A DNA stretch of 64,000 bases from positions 744,001 through 808,000 of the forward strand of contig SJRY01000250.1 in assembly GCA_011319805.1 (NCBI GenBank), read 5' to 3'. The notes under the pieces are model-generated. The model did no database searches. It had not been told where the DNA came from and was given only the letters and a program-made list of their open reading frames with translations. Positions 37,686-48,921 of this stretch are shown piece after piece. A program made the translations under genes and the position numbers. The DNA comes from Macrocybe gigantea (taxonomy: Eukaryota; Basidiomycota; Agaricomycetes; Agaricales; Callistosporiaceae). Each line of letters opens with the position of its first letter. The first letter of the stretch is position 1.

Positions 37686-39459
37686 ATGGCCGCCCTCAAG
37701 CTATCAGAACAGATGGATCGTCTTTCCCGCAACATTAAGTCGCTCAAGGAGACGGCCATTAACACTGCTTCGTCGAGAGCGCCATGCATATTCACCCGCG
37801 CAGTGCTTCATGACCACCTTAGCGATCTCATACGCGACATTGATTCATCTGAGCTCGGCCTTTTCACCCTCAATTCGTCTTCTGCGATACATCCTGCCGA
37901 AAAGGACGCCACTAGCGGTGCGCCCGAACTTGCTCGCGTTGAATTCGCGGGTGCCACGCCACTTCGAAGGGTTCATCGACGAGATGACCCTCAGCCGGCC
38001 GCGATGTTAGAACCAGAGGTGTATGCGAAAGCCGCTTTAAAATATGTTGATCGCTAGTGAGCTAGCTTTTGCTTTAGTTGAAAGTCTTTTGACAGCCATT
38101 CCAGCCAATCTGTAAGGTCCATGCCTCGAGCACAAGCACAAATACAAGGCATTGTGGCGAGACTGGACGCCGTTAGAAACAACATAACAGAACTCGCAAA
38201 GACGCTAGACCAAGTATGCTACCATCCACATTTATTTCTCACAAGTCTCATAGTGCTACATAATCTAGATGACGACCTCTTACAGACCTTCCTTCATAAC
38301 CATGCTAGATCATGAGAATGAACGCATTCAAGCACTGCGAAACCACATTAACGACTTGAAACAAAGAGTGAACAGTTCCTTTATTGCAATGACAATCTTT
38401 GTCGTGTTGAATTGCTCACTTTCAGAAACAAAACGCAGCCCCCCGTCGACTGGAGGTAGAATCAACTGTGACTGAAGACCCCAGTGATAAATCGCTAGAC
38501 AAAAGTGATTTTGCATGTTCCCCGGCTATCAGATGGGACACTCCAGCGCGAACTCTGCAGTTTGAAGAGTATCTTATGGAGGAAGATGTCAACCTAGGCG
38601 ATGTCACATCTTCCTTCACACAGGGATCTCCGGTTCCTCGCTCAAAGGCAGAGCAAGTCTCGGTTCTTGAGAGCACAGCACAGGGCACGATACCAAATCT
38701 GCCAATTGACAATGCTCCGACCAAAATTGATACACTGGAAGACAGCTTTATGTCGGACATGCATAGTCTGGTAGACACCACGAATAAGCCTTCAGACGCT
38801 GCGGGGCGTAGTGTTGAAATCTACCCCTTTCCTGTCACCGGAGATTATGAACCTCGTGATATTCCAACCCTATCAGCCCAGCAAGAAAGGAATCATGATA
38901 TCAAGATTAGCAGTACCCATGGGACGGAACGCATCATTGTAAGTATTCATAAAAACGAAATGCCTGGGCCATTAGAGATCACGATCATATTTTAGTCAAA
39001 GTTCTGGCTTACTATGGGAGAAGCAATCCTGCCGGATTTGTTCAATGCACCGCGTAACAAGACGCCTCGGTATAAGCAAACAGTGTAAGTATTTCACCGC
39101 CCTGTTCCACACCCATCTGTACATATATCGACAGGTCGCATTTGCAGTCCCTCGCAGACACGAGCGTTTCCCCATTATCCCCTTCTAGCTCCAGCGCTAC
39201 GTCGTCCTCACATCCTAACCCCGCACCAACTCCCTCTCAGGTACTGAGTGCATACTTGATATTGTCTTTGATAATGTCTCCACAACACGCGCTACCGCTA
39301 GCTCGTGTCAAGGAGATGCTTGTTGCAAAGGCCAGTTCATGGGGCAGTTCGTCCGCTGAAGCACACGGCACGATCAGGATTCTTTACGGTTGTGTCGCTA
39401 AGAGACTGCTAAAAATTGACAGGGGAGGCAGAGAGCAAGTTGTCAAGTTCGATATTTAA
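37686..39459 (+). CDS. spc34: DASH/Dam1 complex subunit Spc34-like, with long C-terminal extension
   Basis: Spc34 is part of the ring-forming DASH complex that couples kinetochores to microtubules. Exon 1 (ATG 37686) has the N-terminal pattern of Spc34: IFTRAVLHDHLSDLIRDIDS followed by LGLFTL, then EPEVYAKAALKYVDR. An intron (donor GTGAGC at 38058) joins to YQSVRSMPRAQAQIQGIVAR, the conserved coiled coil. Later exons join in phase (HENERIQALRNHINDLKQR, then KQNAAPRRLEVEST), giving one continuous protein. That protein then adds about 300 residues: an acidic stretch (WDTPARTLQFEEYLMEEDVN) and a compact C-terminal domain ending AKRLLKIDRGGREQVVKFDI*. The extension is not part of yeast Spc34. Two separate genes is an alternative, but the intron phases argue against it. 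Confidence 0.68.
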
Positions 39460-39632
39460 TCGTGATGGGTAATTCGGGCATGCATTCATGAAGAACTTTC
39501 CAGTTGCAGCTAGCAGATCTTCAAAGGTTCAGGTAGGTTCAGAACCGATGCACTTATAGGTATATATGGTGTCAATAGAAGACGGATGATAATTCACTTC
39601 GTCCATATCACAAGACAAATGCGACGACCAGA

Positions 39633-40902
39633 TTAACCCTTGTAAAGACCTACACACACATTTAACCAACCATCCGCTCCAGCCATGCACGCACCCAACC
39701 AAGCCATTTCAGATTCGGGAGGCGTAAGGACGCCTTGTATTAGTGCATATGCAGTGCCTTGCCCTTCAGGCTCTGAGGCATTATCTGGTTGACGGTCCTG
39801 CTGTAGACCTGGCGGGAAAATGAGCGGAATATGGTCTGACAGGAAGTGCGCAAGAGTATTCGAAGTGCCTAGAAAAAAGGTGAACTTGAAGAAGGGATAC
39901 CAAAGGTGAGAAACAAGATACCATCATCAAGGTATGGTGGAACGATGTCTTGGAGAACGGGCCCGTCTGGAAGGTATATTCGTACTGGCACACTCCGCAC
40001 ATTATAAGCTCCATCGCGATCCGATGAGATAGAAGCATCTGCAGATGGTGGGCGTGTGTGTAAGGAGGTGGCTGAGGCAGGCGGTGTTGGAGATTGTGGT
40101 CTGCCTGGCGTAGCCGTTGGAGTTACTTTCGAAGCGACACGCCAGTAATGGTCAAAGGAGTCTGAGCATGGTCCGAAATGTCTATTGTGATGAATTGCTT
40201 GAGGGAGCCAGAGACACCCACGTTCTTTGATCCCCTCCCATATCGCATCCTGATCAACCTTTCTGAGACCCGTCATGCGCTTCGTGTTGCCCCATCGAAT
40301 GAAGTCAGCCTCCTTTAGTTGGCCCATAAATGCTTGCTTGCAAGCCTCCGCGCTAGGAGATTGCAGAAGTTTTTCGGTCGGAGGGGATGCTAGATGTAAT
40401 ATGAGTCGCATTGGGGTGGTTGGACGTGCCGTTTGAGATTGTGAGCTCGAAGGTCGAGCTGATAAAGAAATAATATGATTGTCGTAGATGAGACCGATGG
40501 ACCAGTGCCTGGTGAGTTGGCCTGTGAGGACTGCATAGAATGAAGAATGTGTGAAAGACTGACCATTTCAGCAGTACGCCTTCTTCGCTTTCGAACCACC
40601 AATCCTCTTCCTTGAGGACTTTGGCAGCTGCTTCATCGAACACGACATCCATCAAGAACTTCCGAATCTCTGGCATGAGCAGTGGAAGATAACTGACACG
40701 AGGAGCCTGAATATAATAGCATTCTAAACCACGATCTGAATTGGCAGGGAGCTCTTGGATCAACACGTATCTCGAGAGGAACGGTGCCTTCCCATGTCAG
40801 ACGGCGGAAAAGCGTTGTATGGTAGTCCGTAACTCTGTCTTTGCTGCCCAGTCCTCCAACAGCGGCCGAGTGATGATTGCGGGTTGTTGCGTAGGTCGAC
40901 AT
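39633..40902 (-). CDS. atg5: Autophagy protein 5
   Basis: Atg5 is conjugated to Atg12 and, with Atg16, acts as the E3-like factor that lipidates Atg8 on the growing autophagosome. The start ATG 40902 gives MSTYATTRNHHS, then the core FRRLTWEGTVPLEIRVD, ELPANSDRGLECYYIQAPRV and SYLPLLMPEIRKFLMDVVFD. Downstream are the helical/ubiquitin-like segments with ACKQAFMGQLKEADFIRWGN (40320), QDAIWEGIKERG and VRSVPVRIYLPDGPVLQDIV. A final intron (donor GTATCTTG, acceptor near 39867) joins GTSNTLAHFLSDHIPLIFPP and a C-terminus ending at TAA 39633. The exons are short and read cleanly. It is divergent from DBF4. Confidence 0.93.
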
Positions 40903-41201
40903 GCGGAGGTAGGTGGGATACACGTGCTGTGTCTACATGAGTGACAGCATCACGTGCTGTTACCACTTCTACGTGACTAAGCTAGCACATAGTACTGTGC
41001 CCGTCCGCCGTGATAACGAGCAGAGGAGCAATGCTGAGAACGAGGAGAAGGACGGGAAGTGAAGAGCATGGCTCGCGGTCCAAGGACTGCGCCGGAAGCC
41101 TTGACTGAGATCTCTGCGCGTCGCGTTGACGCAACAGTCGGTAAGCGACTGTGGGTATTTATTTGCGACAACAATCAAAACACTTGTTAAACGCGTCCGT
41201 C
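40903..41201. promoter_or_regulatory. Divergent promoter, ATG5 / DBF4, with two CACGTG sites
   Basis: The ~300-bp region contains the ten-base sequence CACGTGCTGT twice, at 40921 and 40951, exactly 30 bp apart, plus CTACGTGAC at 40970. CACGTG is the classic bHLH-factor core. A regulatory role is inferred, not shown. Confidence 0.5.
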
Positions 41202-43070
41202 ATGGCTCCACCTGGCCATTCCCTTGTCCAACGCCCTCTTCGTCATTCGTCGCTGCCCAACAGCTCAACTGTGCTCATGCTGCCTAAACGCTCTCGTTCA
41301 CCTGCGTATCACCACGAAGTCACACTTAACAAACGACCGAAATCATCAACCACTCTCAGCCACCCACAGACCACCGATGCCACCAAAGAACAGAAGCGCA
41401 CCGAGAGAGAACGGCAAAAAGCAGAGTTCAAGGAAAAATATACAAAGGCTTTTCCGTCGTTCATCTTCTATCTCGACCTTGACAATCCGGCGGTCGTACA
41501 TGACTTCGCGTCCCGTATTGCGCAACTAGGGGGGTACGATCCTCTCTTTGACTCGCGCTTATTGACGCTCACCTTCTACCCTTTCAAGAGTTGACCCTTT
41601 CTTTTCCAGTAAAATCACACACACTTCATCACAAATCGTCCCATACCCGACGTCGCTTCGGCGGGCGACAAGGAGAATAATCCGCGTAGTCGGCCTCACG
41701 GTTTACTGAAAAGTCCCATCAAACTCAGAGGTCGGTGAGTCTGTCCAATGCTTTTCCCTTCAAAGGTTTCTCATGCTGACTTTTGACCTGATTTAGGATT
41801 GCCTCAGAAGACCTTGACGGTCAAAACTTTAATCCATTGCTTAAGGCCGTTGGATATAGTAAAAAAATTTGGAACGGCGCCAAGCTGGATAGCGTCCTGA
41901 CGCGCCTCATTGATACTCCTGATTCGACATCCGCTCTCCAGCTTGAAAGCACAGGCTCCCGCGTGTCACTATTGCTTCAGCCCATTCACCTTCTATCTCA
42001 GCTCTTACACTCGGAGCGCATTTACGGGACACTCGACAGGGATCTTACGCAGAAACGTCACGACTTCAGGTATTTCTCGAAAGGAAGCCGATTCGTTCTT
42101 GTTGAGGATATGCGCCAAGAGCTTGCTACCATTGCCGCTCATGAATACACCTTTCAAAAGGAAAAGACAATTCAAGAACCCCTTGGCCTGTGCCTCATTG
42201 TCACCCTCAGTCTAGAGGGCCTTTTATCCCTTTCGACGAAAGAGAGAAAAGACGGTGGGAGAAAATGCGAAAGGCAGGAGCAGAAGAAAACGAAGTGAAC
42301 GTCAGGAAAAGGAAACGGCTGACAAAAGTTACTCCGAGGAAGCTGGCTGAGACGACGAAAAGCCGTGACATGAGGCGATGTGCATCGATGAACAACCTCT
42401 ATCTTCGAGCAGCTTCAAGGGCAGATAACGGTGCGCCCGTACTCCTGGACCAACCGGATTACGGGATCCACGACTCCGGAGCTGTGTCCATTTATCCGAA
42501 TTCCGGTTATGGTGGATACATTGCTGCGTCCGGCAACAGTGTCGTGATCTCTTCTACCACAGGAAACACATCCACTGCTGGTTATCCGTTCCGGATTGCT
42601 CACCTCCCCTCTGCTTTGACTGATCGAATGAAGCAGCAAGTCGTAACCTCCCGCAAATTCGCTTCGAAGACTTTACCTGAGCACAGGATCACGCCCATGG
42701 GTCCCCCAGCGGACCTACTTGGGCTGCAACCAGCGTTGCGCAAAAGTAAGAGCACAAACACGATGAAGTTGCCTAAACGAGAGGAAGGGAGTAAGCCAGG
42801 GTACTGTGAGAGTTGCCGAGTTAAATTCGACGATTTCACCCAAGTGCGCAATGCTTCCTCCCTCGTCTTTGTCTTTTCTGATGTCAGCGATAGCACATCG
42901 ATGGAAGGCGCCATCGCAAATTCGCCACAAATGATGCGAACTTTCTGCAACTGGATTGCGTCTTATCCCGCGTTCGGCGACGTACCTTACAGGAGGTGTG
43001 CGACGGACAGAAAAGAGCGGAAGATCGACGACAATTCTACTGCGGCGCTGTTTCCGCGAGTAATCGTTGA
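41202..43070 (+). CDS. dbf4: DBF4/Dfp1/Him1, regulatory subunit of Cdc7-type kinase
   Basis: This protein activates the Cdc7/Hsk1 kinase at replication origins in S phase. ATG 41202 starts MAPPGHSLVQRPLRHSS. A basic segment leads into a BRCT-like N motif: FPSFIFYLDLDNPAVVHDFA with, after an intron, THFITNRPIPDVAS (41620). The middle has NFNPLLKAVGYSKKIWNGAK, SRFVLVEDMRQELATIAAHE and the M-motif-like PFIPFDEREKRRWEKMRK (42235). The C-terminal DBF4 zinc finger is split by an intron: GYCESCRVKFDDFTQ (42810-42842), then HIDGRRHRKFATNDANFLQL from about 42893, supplying the Cys2-His2 ligands. The stop is TGA 43068. The finger is only restored when this intron is removed, which supports the model. 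Confidence 0.88.
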
Positions 43071-43171
43071 CTTTTGTTGGGTTTAATTGCAAAACAGCAA
43101 TCTTCATAATTGCCTGTATAACAGGATGACATCATGCACGGAACTAGACATGTATACTGTAAATGAATATA

Positions 43172-44338
43172 TCAGTTCACGACGACTGTTAACAGCGTTG
43201 TGATCCCATCAATGGCAATGCCTGTTGGTTAATTGTCTAGAGATCCTTTCGACACAAGCCAGAAGGGAAATGCTGTACCATGATTTATGCTGATAGCAGT
43301 CCAATTAGCCATTTGCCAGCTCTGCAATAAACAATTGGAACTACCCATCGGATCCAGAAACGACCAGACCGGTAATGTTACGAGCCACAGTGGTGTATGA
43401 GAACCCGCCGAATGATTTGAGCCCTACAGCACCGGAAACGAGACGGTCACGGCCTGCAGAAAACAGAGTTAGAATTTTCGGAGGCAACTTGCGACTTCTT
43501 ACCGATGTTATATCCGTTAGGCACTATTGTATGACTGTGGCTTGCATCTTCTTCTTGCGAAACACTATCAAACTGTCATGTGAGATCACCCGCATGCTTT
43601 TTTTGCCTCTGGGGATCATACGCTAGAAAGAGTGCTCCGCTGTCAGCGTCAGGACCATTCTGTCGAAAAACGCTGAGGGCAAGCGATCAAAGATCATCGG
43701 CACAGACGCTGGATCCACATACCGAAAATGATTCCCCCCAATCAAACTTTCTAAGCATGTTCCAAGGTCAGGATCACCGTAGTCCTGTCGCAGTTCAAAC
43801 TGACAATCACAGTAACCTCAACAACATGCACAGGTAGTCATGAAAACCTGGGCGAAACACGAACTGTCTGGTTTACAGAACCATGGCCGTCGCCGAGATT
43901 GGCCGATTGGGGATCTCCGATATGGACACCGAGACATTCAGTAGAGCTGGAGACTTGCAGCGTTGTACGAGGACGAAACCCGTCAGACTTACAACCCTAT
44001 GGCCTTCGCGTAGTTGACGATGCCAGTGTCTGTCAGAACGGCAGGCGAACTGAGACCAGAGATTATAACCTGGAATGCAACAGCTTTCATCGGCGAACCG
44101 GATTCCATTACTGAGTACCATACGTTGAGTGGTTCTCCTCCACCAGCACCGGCTGGTGGACACTTCAATTGGCTGTCATGCAAGCCTGAGAATGAGAGTA
44201 CTTGCCATTTGTTAGCATGGAGCCACCACCCGGCCTGGGGTCAAAAAATTCAACAGCCCTCTTCTGCCTCTGGACGGCGACCCCTAAAGCGAGTTGAGCC
44301 AGGCCAGTTCCGAAGAAGAGCAAGTAGTAGACGTGCAT
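43172..44338 (-). CDS. Small secreted protein of a mushroom family
   Basis: ATG 44338 opens a signal peptide (MHVYYLLFFGTGLAQLALG); an in-frame ATG at 44365 is an alternative start. After FDPRPGGGSMLTN and an intron the protein continues GAGGGEPLNV, VIISGLSSPAVLTDTGIVNY, AKAIG, then STECLGVHIGDPQSANLGDG. Short exons follow with LRQDYGDPDLGTCLESLIGG, FRQNGPDADSGALFLA, HTIVPNGYNIGRDRLVSGAV and YTTVARNITGLVVSGSDG, finishing GITTLLTVVVN* at 43172. I recognise this as a conserved extracellular family of agaricomycetes with no known activity. Seven or more tiny exons are needed; the joins are consistent but unverified. Confidence 0.78.
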
Positions 44339-45094
44339 CGGGGGAACCATGAGAATCGCACACATTCATCATCATGGAAGATTTATGTAGTTGTTAAAAC
44401 AGCACCATCTGAACCATCTGGGTCAGAAAGCGACAGAAGATAAGGTCGGAACCATGTGATGTCGATGTCAACATGGGAGAAAAAAAAGTATTCACATGGC
44501 CGCTAAATGTGTAGCGTACCACGCTTGCATGTGCAATCGACTCATTTTGGGTATGTGTAAAGGAATTTCTTCCCCAATTCGAAAAAAATTGGTAGCTTCC
44601 GGCGAAGGAGAATGTTGATATCATAGTATCCGGCGGGTTTAGAATCCGAGGCATGATCAGAGTAGGTCCATGTAGGAGTACAATGGGTTTGTTCATACGT
44701 CACGACTGTTGTCACGTCACAACAATCTCAGATTTTAGAGTTACAAACTTGGGTGCTTAGCACGTACACCAGCAGATTTGCATGTCTTTCATCTCGGGTA
44801 CGTGTCATTTAATCCGCTTTCGCGGTCTTGTTACTTATCGTGAATGCATCGTCTTTACAGCAACTCTCTCTCCTATATTCGAATGACCGGACGGTCCACT
44901 AACGAATTCTCGACTTGCAAAACAGGTTAATTAGTTTCACTGCAATCCGGAAAGCGCTTCCCCTTCCAGACTTTCAATTCTACCCGCTTTGGGTCATTAC
45001 CTGTTCTGCCCATGTCCGTTTGTTCAAGGCCGTGTTCTGTCTGACTCCCTTCTGACGAACGGCAGTCAGAGTGCTTCCTCACACCGACTGACAC
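44339..45094. other. Intergenic region upstream of two divergent genes
   Basis: About 750 bp of AT-rich sequence lies between the secreted-protein gene and the Zn2Cys6 regulator. Open frames (for example 44394-44696 on the minus strand) show no domain or signal. It is the longest promoter-type region in the right half of the window. Confidence 0.5.
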
Positions 45095-46507
45095 ATGAAT
45101 TCAGAGGCTTCCGAAGACAGTCAGCTTACAATCAGAATACCTAATCCGAAAGTCTACATGGCTCGACAGTCACTTTGGATTGGACGGAGAGGCAAACCTA
45201 GATGCGACTATTGTCGGTTGAATAATCTTAAAGTGCGTCTGCCTCCGATTGCCAACCATATATCTGGCTGACTTGAACAGTGCGATCGAGTTTTGCCATC
45301 ATGTAATCATTGTTCATGGGTTGTTGGACGGGAATGCAAATACACTCCATTGCCGACTCCAGCTCACCGTGGTATTCCGCGGTGCGACCAATGCCGAATT
45401 CAGAATCTCAAGGTCGGCAGATGTAATTGCCTTGTGATCTCCCAAGGACTCTAACCAATCCGTACAGTGCGACAGAAATCTCCCGATTTGTAATCACTGT
45501 AACGAAGGCCGACGAGGCGAATGTGTTTACACGCCCAAGCAGAGGCGCAAAGTTCCCAGGGAACAGAGCGCAGCAACCGCTTCCGCCTCTCATGGCGGTG
45601 CAGAGGGCTCAAGCAAAGTGACACAAAAAGTAGAACAGGAAAGGCACAAAAATAGGGGTGTGAGCACCGACTCTCACCCTTTTTATGGCCAAAATGTTGC
45701 ATCTGCGTCTGGCATCCTTCCGAAGGACGCGAGGGGAAGGCAAGACATGGCGGACGATTTTGCCCCGTCACCGAGCTCGACGTCTGTAGCATCTCTTCCG
45801 ACGTTGTTACGTTCCGAGGAAACCCGTGACGACCAGGGATCAGAACAGGCTCCTGCGAGTCCACCTTACGTCACAACTGCCCTCTCTTCCTTCAGTAAAG
45901 CGGTTGGGTCGGATACAAATCATATTCAACCTTGGTCGCACCCCTTGTTCGCCCCGCTGCCCGCGTATATCACTCAGCGATTACGCTCTATTACTACGGC
46001 GGAAATGCCCGATATTTCCGTCTTCAATGAAATGCTCACAGCATTTGTAGACAGTCTCATGGTGGAAATTCGCGAAACAGCCGTGTTCAATCCGGATATT
46101 TACGCAGCGCTATCGCGTTCTTTGGCCGGTTCAGACGAATCGCCTTTGCCGACAAGGATGCGTCAATGGAGTGCCTTCCATCATTTGTGCTCAGGGTCTG
46201 ACAGAGTCAATTTGATTTTGGCACCACGAGAGAACATATTCCAGCTCGATGGCGGTACAAGGGAGTCTTATCGCCGAGAATACTGCCAGCTTGCGGACCA
46301 AACGGAGGAACCAGAAATAGACATCGCCTCACAAAGCGACTGGTGCAGTCCATTTGATGCAGCGGAGAGGTGACATTTTTCGAACGCCTACCGGTCAAAA
46401 ATCAGATCTACGACCTTTTGACGTATGCCCATCGGTCGCATGGCAATGTGAGCTCTATGTTGCAAGACATAAAACGGATGGGATTTGTGAGCGATTTTAC
46501 TCTGTGA
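45095..46507 (+). CDS. Transcription factor with two tandem Zn2Cys6 domains
   Basis: ATG 45095 gives MNSEASEDSQLTIRIPNPK. The first binuclear zinc cluster is CDYCRLNNLK + CDRVLPSCNHC...C (45200-45335) and the second is CDQCRIQNLK + CDRNLPICNHC...C (45384-45535). Each contains one phase-0 intron exactly between LK and CDR (45233-45280 and 45413-45467). A Ser/Pro-rich linker follows, then a helical C-terminal domain (PLPAYITQRLRSIT, MRQWSAFHHLCSG) ending TYAHRSHGNVSSMLQDIKRM. Between AER (46371) and VTFFERLPVKNQI the frame slips by one base in a GG run, needing one extra base to stay open. The tandem fingers suggest nuclear DNA binding; targets are unknown. Confidence 0.8.
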
Positions 46508-46872
46508 CAGTTTTTATTTGCGGCGCTGAGGAATTCTTAGTGTTCCATAACATGGCCCATGGCGGAGCTGTATACCCGCCTATGCCCTTTCTGTAGCCTT
46601 CGAGACAGAACACTTGGTACACCGACGTAAATGCGATCGCAGGGGAGTCAATAGCAGTTAAGTATTATATTATTTCAATTAACAAGTACACAATAAAGCG
46701 TAATCGGCATCATACTATTGTGTATTATTAAAAGAGTAGAGTGACGCGTGAGGGACTGCTGCACCGCGGACAGAATGACAAAATGGCCTGCATTCGGACG
46801 AGAAGTTGGCGTTCCGGATATTAACATGTACATGCGGCCGCATATCAATGCTTTTTGAGGTAAACCTGCTAC
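46508..46872. other. Convergent intergenic region, no gene seen
   Basis: This AT-rich stretch between two converging genes probably carries both 3' UTRs. I see no repeat or RNA gene. Confidence 0.5.
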
Positions 46873-48175
46873 TTATCTAAGTTCAAAGCTAGCAAACGCG
46901 AGATCATATCCTCCAAATTCGTAATTGATTTTATCTGTCCTACGGTAGCACCGCTCTGCAAGCCACGACGAAGACGAATCCTGAACGGAAGATAGCTCAG
47001 CCAATGCTCGCCTGAACGCATCCTGCACGACCTCAACATTGGCTTCATTTTTGGTATTTAAATGGCCATTAGACATGAAGAGAGTGAGACTGAGACGTCC
47101 AGGTTTAAAGATTGCAACGACCCGCTGCACAAGCGTCCTGAGGTCTGGTATAATGCCGCTCCCTCCCATGGCCGGTGAAAGTGTGTTGCATTCAAAACTG
47201 GCATACGACCAGCCTTCCTCGGGCGTGACATGAATGGTATAATAGCCCTCGCGAGGCGGCGGTGGAAGGCATGTTGGTGTTGCGAAGGAATCGGATGCAC
47301 TTGAGTGCCCTTCAGCTAGGGTATCCACTCTGACCAAAGCATTGGCAGAATATCCACAGGGTGAGAAGGAGTATGCGTCGAGAGAGGTTAGATGCTGGGG
47401 GAATATATGTACAATGCCAAGCTCCTCAGAAAGTTTGTCTGCGTAGATATGAGGATTGTCGGACGGGGATAGAGGGGAGAAAAATGGTTGGCGAGCAGAT
47501 GATGCAAGTTCACTCATGAGTATTTCGATGGTGCAGTCTGGCGGAGAGCACGAAAGAGTAGATTGGGTTCGGAGAGCGGGAGACTCGTTAACTTCATCAG
47601 GGTTGGTGAGATATAACAGCCAGTGATCTCCGTTGACTTTCCCGACGGTGTATGCAGCTCCATTCTTAAAGATCTTGTCGAGGTATTCGACTTCTTGCTT
47701 CCAGTCTCTATGAGGCCCCAACTGTCTCTCTGGGAACATGAAAGACTTGCGAGAATAGAAACAGCGATAGACATAGGGCATGCTAGCATACTGAGCGGCA
47801 ATTTCGAGGATGCGGGGGAGGCCAAGGAGATTGAGGGTAGTCCCACAAGTCTTGAGAATCAACCTGTGAGCCGAAACGAAGAAGGAGGATTCGCTGACGG
47901 GAAGGTAAGCACACAGGAACATGGTCAAGGTTTGATTAGGACCTTAGGAGATAGGCATCGGTGTCCGCGCCCTCGATCACGCTGAGGGTTTTGCACTTGA
48001 CTATGTCAAGCATTTCCTCCCAGACCTTGCGAGGAATTTTTCTGAGCCCGGTGCGACCATCGTTGACAGGAGCGGAGGCATCAGGAACAGACTCTGGGGA
48101 AGGGGCGAACCAAAGCTCCAAAAGCTTTTCTGGGCCCTCAAAGGGCCCGTAGGAGTCGTTGGTGAGCTGTGCCAT
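46873..48175 (-). CDS. spe2: S-adenosylmethionine decarboxylase proenzyme
   Basis: This cytosolic pyruvoyl enzyme makes decarboxylated AdoMet, the aminopropyl donor for spermidine and spermine. ATG 48175 starts MAQLTNDSYGPFEGPEKLLE with LWF, containing the catalytic Glu-type EGPEK motif. The self-cleavage site LLSESSFF is split by a 49-bp intron (47894-47942) and is only complete after splicing. Then come RLILKTCGTTLNLL (47850), PERQLGPHRDWKQEVEYLD, SFSPCGYSANALV (47360) and IHVTPEEGWSYASFECN (47210), which carry the other conserved catalytic residues. The protein ends FGGYDLAFASFELR* at 46873. Length (~420 residues) matches fungal enzymes. Confidence 0.93.
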
Positions 48176-48279
48176 GAATGAGCGAGACTTTGGAAGGAGA
48201 TGGGGATGATTTTATCTATCAGTCACGTGCTAGCGAGCAGTATGCCGGCTGGCTTTCGTGTCGCGTCTTTCATTCTATC
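48176..48279. promoter_or_regulatory. Divergent promoter, AdoMet decarboxylase / DUF1279 gene
   Basis: Roughly 104 bp lies between the start codons and includes CACGTG at 48225-48230. The upstream frame from 48178 remains open into the DUF1279 gene, so the latter's start could be earlier. Confidence 0.4.
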
Positions 48280-48921
48280 ATGGTTCGTCGTATCCTTCAC
48301 CATCTGTCCGTCGCCAGGATTTTTATCTCAAAGTCTTCGTCGCCCATTCTCCCCATCGCCCGCTTCAGAACCGCATCACCTCTCCTCATTCGTCCCTTTC
48401 ACCGCTACTTTCCATCCAGTGCCCCGTCACCACGCCTTCCACCCTCGCCTACACAGTCATCCTCTCCATCCCCGAATCAAACTTTCTCGCAGCGCTTAAA
48501 ACATCTCATCAAATCCTATGGCTGGTATGCCCTCGGCATGTACCTCGTCCTATCCACCCTTGACTTTGGCGTTGCATTCGCCCTCGTGAACATTTTGGGT
48601 GCAGACAGCGTCACTCGGGCGACAGCCAGCTTGAAGGAGTCTGTTCAAAACGTCTTACATTCACGTCCAACCGAACCAGGCTTGGAAGAAATGGACCGCC
48701 CTCGGGGAAATTCCGATCACGCAGGAAATGAGGGCTTGTATGCCATGCTCGTGCTCGCCTACACCATCCACAAGACAGTGTTTCTTCCTGTCCGTGTCGG
48801 GCTGACAGCTGCGTTGACGCCGAGACTGGTCGGCTGGTTGACTCGTAGAGGATGGGCAGGTCGTGGTGGAGCGAAGCGTGCAGCACAGGAGATGCGAGAC
48901 AGGCTTAGAGAGAGGAGCTAG
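48280..48921 (+). CDS. DUF1279 (FAM210-like) mitochondrial membrane protein
   Basis: The preferred start is ATG 48280 (MVRRILHHLSVARIFISKSS), which gives an Arg/Ser-rich mitochondrial presequence; an upstream in-frame ATG at 48178 would spoil it. The DUF1279 core begins FSQRLKHLIKSYGWYALGMY and continues LVLSTLDFGVAFALVNILGA, a glycine-containing membrane hairpin. A second part follows with LAYTIHKTVFLPVRVGLTAA and TPRLVGWLTRRGW, then a basic coiled tail to TAG 48921. The gene is a single exon. FAM210A/B relatives are inner-membrane proteins linked to mitochondrial translation; exact function here is unknown. Confidence 0.85.
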   Translation: MVRRILHHLSVARIFISKSSSPILPIARFRTASPLLIRPFHRYFPSSAPSPRLPPSPTQSSSPSPNQTFSQRLKHLIKSYGWYALGMYLVLSTLDFGVAFALVNILGADSVTRATASLKESVQNVLHSRPTEPGLEEMDRPRGNSDHAGNEGLYAMLVLAYTIHKTVFLPVRVGLTAALTPRLVGWLTRRGWAGRGGAKRAAQEMRDRLRERS

